Of a stretch of 64,000 bases of DNA, positions 1 through 8,754 are shown piece after piece. Source of the DNA: Rhodoligotrophos defluvii (GTDB lineage Bacteria > Pseudomonadota > Alphaproteobacteria > Rhizobiales > Im1); assembly GCF_005281615.1 (NCBI RefSeq), contig NZ_SZZM01000002.1, positions 734,267-798,266 of the forward strand, written 5' to 3'. Within the stretch, counting starts at the first letter, position 1, and each line of letters begins with the position of its first letter. A model generated the notes under the pieces. It did not search any database, had not been told where the DNA came from, and worked only from the letters and a program-made list of their open reading frames with translations. The translations under genes and the position numbers were made by a program.

Positions 1-118
1 CGTCCGGCGCGCTGACGGTCGCAGACTGCGCTACCGCTTGGGTCGCGGTGACTGCTGCGACCTCCGGCATGACAGCTCCGAAGAGCGCGGCGGCTATGAT
101 GAAGTCCTTGAGGGTCAT
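1..118 (-). CDS. Secreted protein, N-terminal fragment (cut by window edge)
   Basis: Reading the minus strand from an ATG at 118 gives 39 codons open to the window edge. The translation starts MTLKDFIIAAALFGAVMPEV and continues with an Ala/Val/Thr-rich stretch containing AVAQS, which looks like a signal peptide with a cleavage site after AQ or nearby. No clear ribosome-binding site precedes the ATG, so the start is tentative. It lies 170 bp beyond the stop of the last GTA gene and reads in the same direction. The rest of the protein is outside the window and no function can be given. Confidence 0.5.
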   Translation of the reverse strand, partial: MTLKDFIIAAALFGAVMPEVAAVTATQAVAQSATVSAPD

Positions 119-260
119 CGCCGTCGGTTTCAGTTGCTTCTGGTGGGGTAGCCCCGTTGCTCTGAACATAGCCTGAATGTGAATCGCGGCTTGCTGGACA
201 AGCGCACAGTCTTGGTTAGCGGTTTTGCAGCGCTCCACAAATCAAAAGCTCCAAGCAAGA

Positions 261-282
261 GACCTGATTCCCATGTCAGGTC
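261..282 (-). terminator. Possible terminator hairpin after the GTA operon
   Basis: GACCTGA at 261-267 pairs perfectly with TCAGGTC at 276-282 around an 8-nt loop, just past the stop (289-291) of the last GTA gene. Read on the minus strand it is followed by a mixed T-rich stretch, not a clean T-run, so it is at best a weak terminator. It could mark the end of the long minus-strand transcription unit. Confidence 0.35.
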
Positions 283-288
283 CATGCC

Positions 289-3200
289 TTAGAGTTGGAC
301 TGCCGCCCTGCGGCCGGTGCCGCGTCCGACAGCCGCCGAGATCTGGTAGACCATGACGGTCAGGTTTCCTGGCAGGCTGCCGAAGTCGGCGAGCTGCGCG
401 CTGGCGGTATAGATCGCCGGGCTTTGCGGGGCGGTGATGGTGCGCTTCACGGCATCGGCTCCGTCGAGGACGTCGATCTCGTAGGCTTCCCTTTCCTCCG
501 CCAGCGGCACCTCGACCATGTGCCAGCTGTCGCCGCCTGCGCGTGTGCGCCGGATCCACCGGAGTTCCACATCCCCCGAGGCGAGCCTGCGGCCGCGTAT
601 GTGCACGGGGCTCAAGGGTCTCAAGCCCATCCCCGAAAAGGCGTGCTGCTGTTCGGTATAGGTGTCGCCGCCGAGGTCGTCTCCGGCCGGGCCGGCGCGG
701 TAGTGGTAGGCAAGGCCGATGTCGCCCGCCTGCATGTTGACCGGCACCACCGCTGCATCGATCACCAGGCAGCGGGTGCCTGGTGCGACGATGTCCGCCA
801 TCTCGCCGTCGGTGCCTGCTTGCGCCCGCAAGAGCCGGGTGAGCCGCCATGTCTTGGGCGCGATCAGTTCCGCGGAGGCGAATTGCAGCAGCTCCCATCG
901 CCCAGCGGCACTCTCCACCGCGATGAGATTGGCGCCGGCAAACACGGTCGGATCATCCCGCGATTGCACCTGCCCGTCGTAAAGGCGGATCTCCAGGACA
1001 TTGCCGTTGTCCCAGCGGCCGGTCGGGCCGGCGCCGAAGGGGGCGACGGTCTCGCCGGCAGCGGCGGGCGCCGCCAGCACACGGTTCAGGCTGTATCCCT
1101 GCCCACTGGCCGAACGGTAAAGATTGACGGCGCCCGGCCAGGGATGAGTGAAGGCGGCGGCATAGCCCACATGGTCGGGCTCGCCGTCCCTAAGCCGCGG
1201 CAGGTCGAGCAGGGCCAGGGCCGGCGCGGCGCGTGGCGCATTCACAGGCTTGGCCGAGATCGCCCGGCCGTGGCGGGGCGCCGCATAGGCGGCGTGGAAC
1301 ACGTCCTCGTCGAAGGCCTGGGCCTCGCAGGCACGGTTCGTCAGCTCGCTGATGCGGTTGATGCGCAAATCGCGCGCCGGTTCCCCATCATAGGCCACCG
1401 TCACGAGATCGCCGGGCTCGAGGGCGAGCAGCGACGGCGGCAGGGCGAAGGTGCCGAGATCGCGCGCCACCCACAGGTCCTGCAGCCATGTCTCGGCGGC
1501 GTTCTGCGCCCGTGCCTGGTCGATGACCACGGCCACCTCGGCCTCGGCCACCCGGGCGCTGAAGCCCGCGACCCGCCGCGCCTCGACCGCGGCCGTGCGG
1601 TAGTCCGCCTGCCCCTCGATGAAGCGCAGCTTGGCCACCTCCGGCAGCTCCGTCTCCTGGCGCCGCGTCAGGGTCAGCACCTCCCCTTGTCCCTGCTCCA
1701 CCAGCCTGTGCTGATCGAGCACCGCCACCGGCCTCGTGCCCCGCTTGGAGAACACGCGGACCTTGGCCCCGGCCTCGACCGCATCGAAGCCGAACATTAG
1801 GCCCAGCGGCTCCAGCGCCTCGCGCAGGGACATGGTGCTGTCCAGCACATAGCCGTCGACCGTGCCATGCAGCTCTGACGTGTCCAAGTTGTCGAAGCTG
1901 TAGTCCTCGCCCAGCGCCTGCACCAGGTCGGCCAGCGACACCGCGGTCGCCCGGCTGGAGATCCAGTGCCCCTGCGGCCAGTTCTCCGCGTCGCCCCAGG
2001 CCGAGCGGTCGATGGGAAAGGTCGGGAACGGCCGCGCGTCCCAAGCCCAGACACAGGTCTTGTCCGCATCCACCATGGCGCCGCCATAGGGGCCTGCCGG
2101 GTTGTTCCCCGATGCCGGGTCCCAATAGTGGGTCATGGCGTCGAGATAGGCCCGCTGGATCTCGTCGTCGCGGCCGCCGGTCGAGAAGGGCGGAATACCC
2201 GATTCCGACGACTTCGCATCGAAGAACAGGTTCGGCCGGTTGGTGCCCTTGTCGATGGCGGGGCAGCCGCATTCGGTGAAGCGCAACGGTTTTGCGCGCG
2301 GAACCCAGGCCGTGGGCGAGGCCGCCTCCACGCCGCCCGGCCGATCGTAATGAGGATTGTCCCACCAGCTGCGGATATCCTTGTTGCGGAACACCCAGGG
2401 CTTGCCGGCGCCGTCGGTGATGGGCGTGCGCAGCTGCGCGCGGCGCGCCGCCTCGTCGACATAGTACCAGTCGTAATATTCCCCGCCCTCGATGCCCCGT
2501 TCGAGGTAATCATGGTCATAGATCGAAAAGATGCCCGCCTCCGGGTCGTAATCGAGGTGATCGCGGCCCTCGCGCCAGTCGGACAGGGGCAGGTAGTTGT
2601 CGATGCCGATGAAATCGACATTGGCATCGGCCCAGAGCGGGTCGAGGTGGAAGATGACGTCACCGGAGCCGTCGTCCGGCCGGTGGCTGTGATATTCGGA
2701 CCAGTCGGCGGCATAGCCGATCGCCACCGCCGGTCCCAGCATCGTCCGCGCATCGGCGGCGATGCCCATCAGCGCCTGAACGAAGGGATATTGCCCCGCC
2801 GCGTCCCGCACCTGGCTCAAGCCGACCATTTCCGAGCCGATGAGCAAGGCGTCCACACCCGCGGCGTTGGCCAGGGCGGCATAGTGCAGGATGAAGCGGC
2901 GGTAGGACCATTCCGCCGGCCCGGCATAGTCGATCCGGCTGCCATCGACCGAGAAGTCGCCGGGGCCGGCCGTGCCCACGAACACATCCACCTGGGCGGC
3001 GGCTTCCGCCGTCAAGTCGGCGATCAGCGGTGTCGTGCCCAGATTGATCCAATAGGGCTTGAGCCCACGACCGCGGGTAATCTGCGGGCCAGCAAAACTG
3101 GCCGAGCCGGTGGCCGCGGCACTGGTGGCGGGGAAGGACGTCTTCAACCCGAAGGCGGGGAACAGATCCGCGCGCAGCATGGTGCCGCCGGGGTCCTCCA

Positions 3201-4791
3201 GATCGACCCACAGCCGGCGGAAGTCGCCGGCCGACTCCATGCCGTGGGCGTGCGCGACGAGCCCGGCGCCGGCGGTCAGCACATTCAGCTGGTCGGTGTC
3301 GGGATTGTAGCGGAGGGTGACGGTGTGGGTGCCGAGCCGGGTCATCACCCGCAGCGCCGGGAAATGGGCGGCGGCCTCATCCCGCAGCACATAGGCGGAA
3401 ACCGTGACCCGCTTGCCGGCCAGCAGATCGGCCGAGCACGCGCCGAAGCCGCCGGCCGCGCCTGAGCTGTCCGTCAGGGTGACCCGCTCCCCGGCAATGC
3501 CGTCGGGCATGGTGCCGGCAGCGGCCATCCGGCTCACATTCGATAGGGTCCAGCCGCTCAGGTCGCCCGTCGTCAGAAGCGCGTTGCCCTGCCCCGGCGC
3601 CGGGTCGCAGGCGATGCGGCCGCGCCAGGGATAGGCCGGCTGCCCGGTGCCGCCCGTATGCGGGTCCGGCAGGGCATTGTCCGCCGGCACGTCCATCATC
3701 AGGAACGGCAGCAGGATCACATAATAGCCGCGTGCCTTGAGCTGTTGGATCGCGGCGATCACGGATGCGTCGTTCGGTGTGCCGCCATAAGCGGGCCTAC
3801 CCGCGATCAGGGATACGACCTCAGCGTCTTGCCGCTCCAGGCCCGCAACCCGCCAGCGGATCGGCATGGTATCTTTCGTCGCATTATCGACCTTCGGGCG
3901 GACGGTGCAGCTGCCACAGCGCAGGTCGTCGCCGAACCAGGCCACCACCAGGTTCACCGATTTGAGGTTCGGCAGCAGCGCCGCGAGATGGTCGAGCGAG
4001 ACGCTCCAGTCGCTCGTGCCGGCGGTCACGTGCCGGTTCTCCGGGCCGACGAAGATCGCCCCCCAGCTGCCGGTGCTCACCTGCTTCACTGCCTGCGGCT
4101 CATAGCCGAACTCGGTCGCGCCGGGGATCAGGTTCACTCCGAGGATCCGCTCCTCCACTCGGCCGGGCAGCGGCTTGAACACCTCGAAATTCAGCTGCGG
4201 GATACGGTTGCCGAAGCGCTCCAGCGGCAGGCGCTCGAACACCACATAGGCAATCCCGCGATAGGCCGGCATATTGCCCGCCCCTTCCTTCGCCTCGAGG
4301 AGCGCGTCCGGCAGCTGGTCCTCGCTGCCGGCATGGACGCGGTAGCTGATGTTGTTGAGGTCCAGCTCCTTGCCGTCCGCCCAGACGCGGTTCACATGGG
4401 CGATTTCGCCCTCGCACAGGGCCACGGCGAAGTTGGCGTAATAGCGGTAGTTGATCGTGGTGATCGTCTGGCCGCCGACCCCGAACACGCCGCCCACGTC
4501 GTCCTTGTCCTTGTCGATCTCCTCCTCCAGGCGGGTCGCCCAGATCATCTGGCCGCCGAGGCGGGCGCGGCCATAGGCGCGGGGGATCGGGCTGCCTTCG
4601 GTCGCCGAGAGCACGTCGAGCTCCGTCAGCCGCGGCCCGATGCGGGTCGTGCCGCCGCCGCCGAACAGAGCGTTGTCGATGACGCTGCCGGCAATGGCCG
4701 CGCCGGCATTCAGCAAGGCTTGGCCGACGGCATTCAGCCCCAAGGACGAGCCCAAGGCGGATGCGGCCGTGGTCAGCAGGATCGACGCCAT
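289..4791 (-). CDS. GTA host-contact/baseplate protein with TIM-barrel domain (orfg15 type)
   Basis: This 1500-residue protein is the tail-tip 'megatron' of GTA particles, thought to bind the recipient cell surface. The N-terminus has a short hydrophobic Ala/Gly-rich segment followed by a region typical of tail-hub proteins. The middle carries the glycoside-hydrolase-like GTA TIM-barrel domain; visible pieces are FIGIDNYLPLSDW near residue 725 and RFTECGCPAIDKGTNRPN near residue 837, whose Glu is the probable active-site position. The C-terminal third matches the putative phage tail domain. The length is slightly above that of the R. capsulatus protein. It is the last gene of the operon, 7 bp after the NlpC/P60 gene. 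Role is from family knowledge; intactness is seen. Confidence 0.9.
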   Translation of the reverse strand: MASILLTTAASALGSSLGLNAVGQALLNAGAAIAGSVIDNALFGGGGTTRIGPRLTELDVLSATEGSPIPRAYGRARLGGQMIWATRLEEEIDKDKDDVGGVFGVGGQTITTINYRYYANFAVALCEGEIAHVNRVWADGKELDLNNISYRVHAGSEDQLPDALLEAKEGAGNMPAYRGIAYVVFERLPLERFGNRIPQLNFEVFKPLPGRVEERILGVNLIPGATEFGYEPQAVKQVSTGSWGAIFVGPENRHVTAGTSDWSVSLDHLAALLPNLKSVNLVVAWFGDDLRCGSCTVRPKVDNATKDTMPIRWRVAGLERQDAEVVSLIAGRPAYGGTPNDASVIAAIQQLKARGYYVILLPFLMMDVPADNALPDPHTGGTGQPAYPWRGRIACDPAPGQGNALLTTGDLSGWTLSNVSRMAAAGTMPDGIAGERVTLTDSSGAAGGFGACSADLLAGKRVTVSAYVLRDEAAAHFPALRVMTRLGTHTVTLRYNPDTDQLNVLTAGAGLVAHAHGMESAGDFRRLWVDLEDPGGTMLRADLFPAFGLKTSFPATSAAATGSASFAGPQITRGRGLKPYWINLGTTPLIADLTAEAAAQVDVFVGTAGPGDFSVDGSRIDYAGPAEWSYRRFILHYAALANAAGVDALLIGSEMVGLSQVRDAAGQYPFVQALMGIAADARTMLGPAVAIGYAADWSEYHSHRPDDGSGDVIFHLDPLWADANVDFIGIDNYLPLSDWREGRDHLDYDPEAGIFSIYDHDYLERGIEGGEYYDWYYVDEAARRAQLRTPITDGAGKPWVFRNKDIRSWWDNPHYDRPGGVEAASPTAWVPRAKPLRFTECGCPAIDKGTNRPNLFFDAKSSESGIPPFSTGGRDDEIQRAYLDAMTHYWDPASGNNPAGPYGGAMVDADKTCVWAWDARPFPTFPIDRSAWGDAENWPQGHWISSRATAVSLADLVQALGEDYSFDNLDTSELHGTVDGYVLDSTMSLREALEPLGLMFGFDAVEAGAKVRVFSKRGTRPVAVLDQHRLVEQGQGEVLTLTRRQETELPEVAKLRFIEGQADYRTAAVEARRVAGFSARVAEAEVAVVIDQARAQNAAETWLQDLWVARDLGTFALPPSLLALEPGDLVTVAYDGEPARDLRINRISELTNRACEAQAFDEDVFHAAYAAPRHGRAISAKPVNAPRAAPALALLDLPRLRDGEPDHVGYAAAFTHPWPGAVNLYRSASGQGYSLNRVLAAPAAAGETVAPFGAGPTGRWDNGNVLEIRLYDGQVQSRDDPTVFAGANLIAVESAAGRWELLQFASAELIAPKTWRLTRLLRAQAGTDGEMADIVAPGTRCLVIDAAVVPVNMQAGDIGLAYHYRAGPAGDDLGGDTYTEQQHAFSGMGLRPLSPVHIRGRRLASGDVELRWIRRTRAGGDSWHMVEVPLAEEREAYEIDVLDGADAVKRTITAPQSPAIYTASAQLADFGSLPGNLTVMVYQISAAVGRGTGRRAAVQL

Positions 4792-4798
4792 ATGCCCC

Positions 4799-5251
4799 TC
4801 ACAATGTGTAGAGATAAGCCCCGGCCAGGCGCTTGCGCCACCAGGGGTTCAAATGCACCTCGCTGACCGTGATGCCTTGGTGGATGTGGATCATTCGGTC
4901 AGATGCGGTGAGAATGCCGGCGTGTTTGGCGACGGCGCCCTCGCGCCAACGGAACGCCACCACGGCGGCAGCCCGGCATTCATCCACGGGCACGGATGCG
5001 AGGTGCCGTGCCAGGCCGTCGAGCAGCAGTTCGCGGCCGCCGGTCTCGGCCCAGTCCGGCGCATAGGCGGGCAGCGCCACCGGCGGCTGGCCACCGAGAT
5101 CGCGCCAGACACCGCGGACAAGGCCGATGCAGTCGCAGCCAATCCCTTTGAGGCTCGCCTGGTGGCGGTAGGGCGTGCCGAGCCAGGCCCGCGCCGCGGC
5201 GATGACTGCCTCACTCGCCGGAGAAATTGCCGCCGCCGTCGAGATTGGCAT
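4799..5251 (-). CDS. NlpC/P60 family peptidoglycan hydrolase (orfg14 type)
   Basis: About 150 residues, the usual length of the GTA/phage-tail NlpC/P60 cell-wall hydrolase that helps DNA cross the recipient envelope. The catalytic cysteine sits in GCDCIGLVRG (about C41) and the histidine in AKHAGIL (about H110), with a further His at MIHIHQG. The homologous part starts at EAVIAAARAWLGTPY. The ATG at 5251 was chosen because it is the closest in-frame ATG upstream of that segment; it overlaps the previous gene by 41 bp. A GTG at 5214 is in the wrong frame. The frame stays open further upstream, but that part lies over the previous gene and has no counterpart in the family. It is followed after 7 bp by the orfg15-type gene. 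Confidence 0.85.
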   Translation of the reverse strand: MPISTAAAISPASEAVIAAARAWLGTPYRHQASLKGIGCDCIGLVRGVWRDLGGQPPVALPAYAPDWAETGGRELLLDGLARHLASVPVDECRAAAVVAFRWREGAVAKHAGILTASDRMIHIHQGITVSEVHLNPWWRKRLAGAYLYTL

Positions 5252-6110
5252 CGCCGGGATTGGGATAGGCCATGACGAAGTCATTGGTCGGCATATGCGG
5301 AAAGCCGCGGAAATTGGCGGCATTGGCGAATTTCGCCCGGCAGGTGGCGAAGCGCTTGTCGCAACCGGCTTCGACCATGAACTGGTCGTCAAGGGCGATG
5401 GTGCCGGCAGGCGCCTGCCACAGTTCCAGGAACACCGCGCCCGCTTCCAGCCGGTGCGTCTTGACCTCGGACACAGTTCCCACATTCGCACCCGTGGTCC
5501 ACACGAGGCGCCCGCGCTCGAACCAGCGGCCGGGGAAATTGGCGAGGCCGCCGGCATCCAGCCTGCGGTTCGCCTGCACGGCGGCCACGCTGCCGAAGCC
5601 GCGAAACCCTTCCGTATCGAGCGAGAAGCGGCAGCGCTCGTCCCCCAGCACCGCGTCGCAGGTGAACTGATAGAGCCTCCCGCGGGGCTGATTGAGCCGA
5701 TGGGCCAGGCCGCGGATCTCGGCGGTGAAGGCTTTGCCGCTGCGGCTCACCTCGCCGAGATTGCCCTTGCGCATGAGCACCCACTGGGTGGGATCGCGCC
5801 AGTTCACCCGCAGGATTTCCACTTGCGCGTCATCATAGCGGCCGGCGGCGATATCCTCTTCGGTGATCGCGTCCGCGCTCAAGGCCGCTTCTGCCTGCAT
5901 GGTGTCCACGGCAAGCCCCAGGCCGGACGCGATCTCGCCCGCGGTGAAGCCGGTACCGGCCTGGTAGGTGACCCCAGCCACCACCAGGTCCAGATCATGG
6001 TCGGTGAAGCCCATCACCACGCCGTCATGGCGGGTGATCTTCCAGCACCAGGCCAGCGTCGTGGCGCCGCTGCCGAGATGGGCCTGCAGATCCGGGCTCA
6101 AGGCTTTCAT
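5211..6110 (-). CDS. Phage/GTA baseplate protein, DUF2163 (orfg13 type)
   Basis: This 299-residue protein matches the DUF2163 / BR0599-type phage family found as orfg13 in GTA clusters. It starts MKALSPDLQAHLGSGATTLA and contains TRHDGVVMGFTDHDLDL, a signature of this family, and several conserved cysteines in the second half (TCDAVLGDERCRF, CDKRFATCRAKF). In the R. capsulatus GTA particle the homologue is part of the distal tail/baseplate. Its start overlaps the stop of the orfg12-type gene by four bases (6107-6110), indicating translational coupling. Confidence 0.88.
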   Translation of the reverse strand: MKALSPDLQAHLGSGATTLAWCWKITRHDGVVMGFTDHDLDLVVAGVTYQAGTGFTAGEIASGLGLAVDTMQAEAALSADAITEEDIAAGRYDDAQVEILRVNWRDPTQWVLMRKGNLGEVSRSGKAFTAEIRGLAHRLNQPRGRLYQFTCDAVLGDERCRFSLDTEGFRGFGSVAAVQANRRLDAGGLANFPGRWFERGRLVWTTGANVGTVSEVKTHRLEAGAVFLELWQAPAGTIALDDQFMVEAGCDKRFATCRAKFANAANFRGFPHMPTNDFVMAYPNPGDANLDGGGNFSGE

Positions 6111-6739
6111 GTCCGCACCTCCACCAGCGGGATGTTGGGGATTTCGCCGGCCTGGAAGGCGGTCAGGTTGATGTCCAGCATGTCGGTATCGAAGCGCACC
6201 GGCACATCGAAGGCAAAGCCCGCGGTCACGGCCGCACCGGCCACGGGTGCCGCCGCAAAGGTCACGAGGCCGGTTGTCACGTCAACGGTGAAGTCCACAC
6301 CCAGGCTCTGCTCGATGCCGGCAACCGCCGCCCGCACCGTGCCCGCCGCCGGCTTGGCAATGGGCCTGATGTAGCTCACAGGGCCCGATGCATAGTGCTT
6401 CACCAGCTGGAAAATGGTTTGGGTGCCATCGCCGGTGCCGAGCTGCTGATCAGTCGGCGCGATATTGCCGCTGGGCGCGCAGGATTTGAAATCCGCATGG
6501 TCCTTGAAGCGGAAACCGTAGAGGCGGCCGCCGCGTGCCTCGAAGAAGGCGAGCACTGCGTGCAGGTCGTCCAGCGAGCGCACCCCATAACCGGCATTGT
6601 AGCGGCGTCTGGAATGGGCCCAGCGGCCGTTGCGCTCCTCGCCGCCCGAGGCGAGCGTCACCACATCGGTGCGCCGCTCGGGCCCGCCCGACGAGCCGAA
6701 GGCGATGCTGGTGGGAAACCGCACCTCATGAAAGGTCAT
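6107..6739 (-). CDS. Phage/GTA distal tail protein, DUF2460 (orfg12 type)
   Basis: A 210-residue protein of the DUF2460 (TIGR02217-like) family. Diagnostic stretches are the N-terminal FHEVRFPTSIAFGSSGGPER, the segment NAGYGVRSLDDLHAVLAFFE and ARGGRLYGFRFKDHADFKS. In GTAs the homologue forms the distal tail hub that connects tube and baseplate. It overlaps the next gene by four bases and follows the tape-measure gene after 15 bp. Full family length, no damage seen. Confidence 0.9.
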   Translation of the reverse strand: MTFHEVRFPTSIAFGSSGGPERRTDVVTLASGGEERNGRWAHSRRRYNAGYGVRSLDDLHAVLAFFEARGGRLYGFRFKDHADFKSCAPSGNIAPTDQQLGTGDGTQTIFQLVKHYASGPVSYIRPIAKPAAGTVRAAVAGIEQSLGVDFTVDVTTGLVTFAAAPVAGAAVTAGFAFDVPVRFDTDMLDINLTAFQAGEIPNIPLVEVRT

Positions 6740-6754
6740 GGCTGCTCTCGGCTG

Positions 6755-7339
6755 TCACAGATTGCGCTGGCCCCGGGCCATGGCTCTCGCCAGTATGGCG
6801 CCGATCTCCGATTGCGAGCGGCGGAAGCCGGCGACGTCCGGGGTGGTTACGTTGAAGGTGATGTGGATCGGCCGGGCGCCCGCCCCGTCGCTGCGCACGC
6901 CGAGGCGGCCGTCTGCGCCGCGGGCGAGCGGCAGGATGGCTTCCGGCCCCGCCTCGCCCATGAGCCCCGTGCCGCCGCGCAGGGGAAACAGGGTCGGGCC
7001 GTTCACCACCCCGCCATCGGCGAAGGGTTTGAGCACCCCGCCCGTGAACACATTGCCGCGCGCATTGGCGGTGAGGCCGCTGATCGCGCTGGTGAGCGCG
7101 GTGCCGATCCCCTGGGTCAGCGGCCGTAGCGCCGCCGTCAGGGTCTGCCGCGACAGGGACAGGATGAGCGAGCGCAGCACGTCATCCAGCTTGCGGCCGC
7201 TGATTGCCGCATTGGTGAAGACCCGCGCCATGGAACGCTCGAAGCCGGCGGTGAGCCGCCCCACCTCCTCTAGGTCCTTCCTGAACTGGGTCGAATCGAG
7301 CGCGATCGAGACGTTTAACCCCTCAATCTCCTCTGCCAT
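6755..7339 (-). CDS. Short tail tape-measure protein (orfg11 type)
   Basis: 194 residues, starting MAEEIEGLNVSIALDSTQF. The first half is predicted helical (DLEEVGRLTAGFERSMARVF). The second half carries the GTA tape-measure signature FADGGVVNGPTLFPL and GLMGEAGPEAILPL, followed by a nucleotide-level Gly/Arg-rich tail. The very short length compared with phage tape measures (often more than 600 residues) fits the short tail of GTA particles. It overlaps the preceding chaperone-like gene by 17 bp. Confidence 0.9.
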   Translation of the reverse strand: MAEEIEGLNVSIALDSTQFRKDLEEVGRLTAGFERSMARVFTNAAISGRKLDDVLRSLILSLSRQTLTAALRPLTQGIGTALTSAISGLTANARGNVFTGGVLKPFADGGVVNGPTLFPLRGGTGLMGEAGPEAILPLARGADGRLGVRSDGAGARPIHITFNVTTPDVAGFRRSQSEIGAILARAMARGQRNL

Positions 7340-7565
7340 GATCAGCTCCTTGGTCTGGATAGCGCTGGATCAGGCGGTCGAGCGTGGCGCGGTCGAGGGC
7401 GTCTGCGCCCCGCGGCAGCACGCCGGCGCCTTCGAGGGCCGCGCCGAGCTCGCGCGGGGTCATGGACCAGAAGCTGGCGGGATGCAGCTTGAGCACGCCC
7501 AGCCCCAAGGCCATCAATCGCCGCCAGGGGAACCCTGATGTGGCCCGGTTGTCAGGCACCATCAT
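7323..7565 (-). CDS. Phage tail assembly chaperone-like protein (orfg10.1 type)
   Basis: An 80-residue protein with the motif FPWRRLMALGLGVLKLHP and SFWSMTPRELGAAL, typical of the small conserved ORF between orfg10 and orfg11 in GTAs (TIGR02216-like; a tail assembly chaperone by position). The ATG pair at 7565/7562 lies 14 bp inside the end of the orfg10-type gene, and the homologous region begins about residue 12, so a start near here is needed. The position just before the tape-measure gene matches the chaperone slot of many siphophages. Confidence 0.82.
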   Translation of the reverse strand: MMVPDNRATSGFPWRRLMALGLGVLKLHPASFWSMTPRELGAALEGAGVLPRGADALDRATLDRLIQRYPDQGADHGRGD

Positions 7566-7884
7566 CGGCTCCGAACGTTGCCTGCAGCAGCGCTGCCGCC
7601 AGCCTCACAAATCCGGCGGCGCCACCCTCCATGGTCATCCGCGCCACTGTCGCATCGTCGACTTCTGCGCCGCCACCGCGCAGGCCCGCCCCGATGATCC
7701 TGATCACATCGGTCGCCTGCAGCCGGCCGCCGTCGAACCGCTGGGCGAGCTGCATCAGGTCGATGCCGCCATAGGCGGATTCGAGCTCGGCGAGTGCCCC
7801 CAGGGTCAGGCATAGCCGGTACGGCCGGCCGTCGAGCACCGCCTCGACCTCGCCCCGGTGTCGGTTGACCATCGTGCCGCTCAT
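7552..7884 (-). CDS. GTA family protein, tail chaperone slot (orfg10 type)
   Basis: 110 residues from the ATG at 7884 (MSGTMVNRHRGEVEAVLDGR). The frame is open further upstream, but only this start gives the family length and it makes a four-base ATGA overlap with the stop of the major tail protein gene. The stretch YRLCLTLGALAELESAYG is the hallmark of GTA gp10 proteins, followed by a helical segment with LQATDVIRIIGAGLRGGG. The two small ORFs orfg10 and orfg10.1 overlap, like the frameshift chaperone pair G/GT of lambdoid phages, although here each has its own start. Confidence 0.85.
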   Translation of the reverse strand: MSGTMVNRHRGEVEAVLDGRPYRLCLTLGALAELESAYGGIDLMQLAQRFDGGRLQATDVIRIIGAGLRGGGAEVDDATVARMTMEGGAAGFVRLAAALLQATFGADDGA

Positions 7885-8294
7885 GCCGCTGTAAAGGTGA
7901 GCGGGCCGGCGGATTCGAGCGCCAGTTCGAAGCTCAGCTCGCCATCGTGTTGACCGGCATAGTCCAGGGCGGTCATCTGGAACTTGCCCTCGATCGTGCC
8001 GAAATCGGGCACGATCACCTGCCAGTCGCGGATCGTGTCGGCGAAGAAATAAGAACGGGCGATCGCGTCCGAGCTTTCGTCCCGGAAGATGCCGGCGCCC
8101 CGTATGCTGGCTGATTTCACCCCGGCGCCGGCCAGCAGCTCCCGCCACTGGTTCACCGAGTCCGCATTGGTGGTGTCGACCGTGCGGGCATTGAGCCCGA
8201 TCGAATGGGTGCGCAGGCCGGCGATGGTCAGGAATGCACCATTGCCGTCCTGATCCACCTTGAGCAGCAGATCGCGGCCGCGTTGAGCCGTCAT
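7881..8294 (-). CDS. Major tail (tube) protein, TP901-1 family (orfg9 type)
   Basis: A 137-residue tail-tube subunit. It begins MTAQRGRDLLLKVDQDGNG and contains the family segment TVDTTNADSVNQWRELLAG and a C-terminal half with beta-strand patterns (ALDYAGQHDGELSFELALES). Proteins of this TIGR02126-type family polymerise to the non-contractile tail tube. It is coupled to orfg10 by an ATGA overlap and lies 37 bp after the tail-terminator gene, the only visible gap in this part of the operon. An SD-like GGAG (reading GAGAGGACC) precedes the ATG. Confidence 0.9.
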   Translation of the reverse strand: MTAQRGRDLLLKVDQDGNGAFLTIAGLRTHSIGLNARTVDTTNADSVNQWRELLAGAGVKSASIRGAGIFRDESSDAIARSYFFADTIRDWQVIVPDFGTIEGKFQMTALDYAGQHDGELSFELALESAGPLTFTAA

Positions 8295-8331
8295 GGTCCT
8301 CTCCTATGCATCCGTTCAGTGAGGCTGCGTG

Positions 8332-8754
8332 TCAGGCGTCCTGGGCCAGCGGCTCGGTCACGGCGCGCAGCCGGACGACCCCGTGATAGGTCACGCCATC
8401 CGGGTCGCGCAGGGCGTGCCAGAAGACGGGGCGCAGGTTGATGAGCCTGTGACCGGTCAGGGCCGGCAGTGGGCCGTCGAGCGCTTCGTCGATCGCGCCC
8501 ATGATGGTCTGGATCTCGCGGCGGCCGGCCGCCCGTGACCACACGTGGATGGTTACGTGGTGCTCGTGGCCGCGGCGGTTTTGGGTGCTCCAGTCGCTGG
8601 TGCGGATCTCGCCTATGGTGACATAGGGGAACGGCCGGCGCTCCTCCACGTCATCGGCGATCCCGTCGGGACCGATGAGATCGGTCACCCCCGCATTGGC
8701 GCTCAGATGGCTGAACAGCGCCTTTTGCAGCGCCAGGGCGGCGACAGTGCTCAT
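8332..8754 (-). CDS. Tail terminator/completion protein, DUF3168 (orfg8 type)
   Basis: 140 residues from the ATG at 8754 (MSTVAALALQKALFSHLSAN). The DUF3168 signature VTIGEIRTSDWSTQNRRGHE and the segment HVTIHVWSRAAGRREIQTI are clear. In GTA particles this family sits at the head-tail junction as the tail terminator ring. The upstream open frame was rejected because the ATG at 8754 is in the four-base ATGA overlap with a 37-codon ORF and because homologues start here. Confidence 0.88.
   Translation of the reverse strand: MSTVAALALQKALFSHLSANAGVTDLIGPDGIADDVEERRPFPYVTIGEIRTSDWSTQNRRGHEHHVTIHVWSRAAGRREIQTIMGAIDEALDGPLPALTGHRLINLRPVFWHALRDPDGVTYHGVVRLRAVTEPLAQDA

Noticed and set aside
295-1800. 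Plus-strand 501-codon frame opposite the orfg15-type gene
   Set aside because: Translation is Arg/Gly/His-rich with no domain; it is the antisense shadow of a strongly supported gene in GC-rich DNA. The same holds for other long antisense frames, e.g. 15228-17498, 37695-39830, 49021-50520 and 58428-60059.
7552-8148. Long start for the orfg10-type protein (198 codons)
   Set aside because: The first 88 codons overlap the major tail gene in another frame and lack similarity; ATG at 7884 with ATGA overlap is far better.
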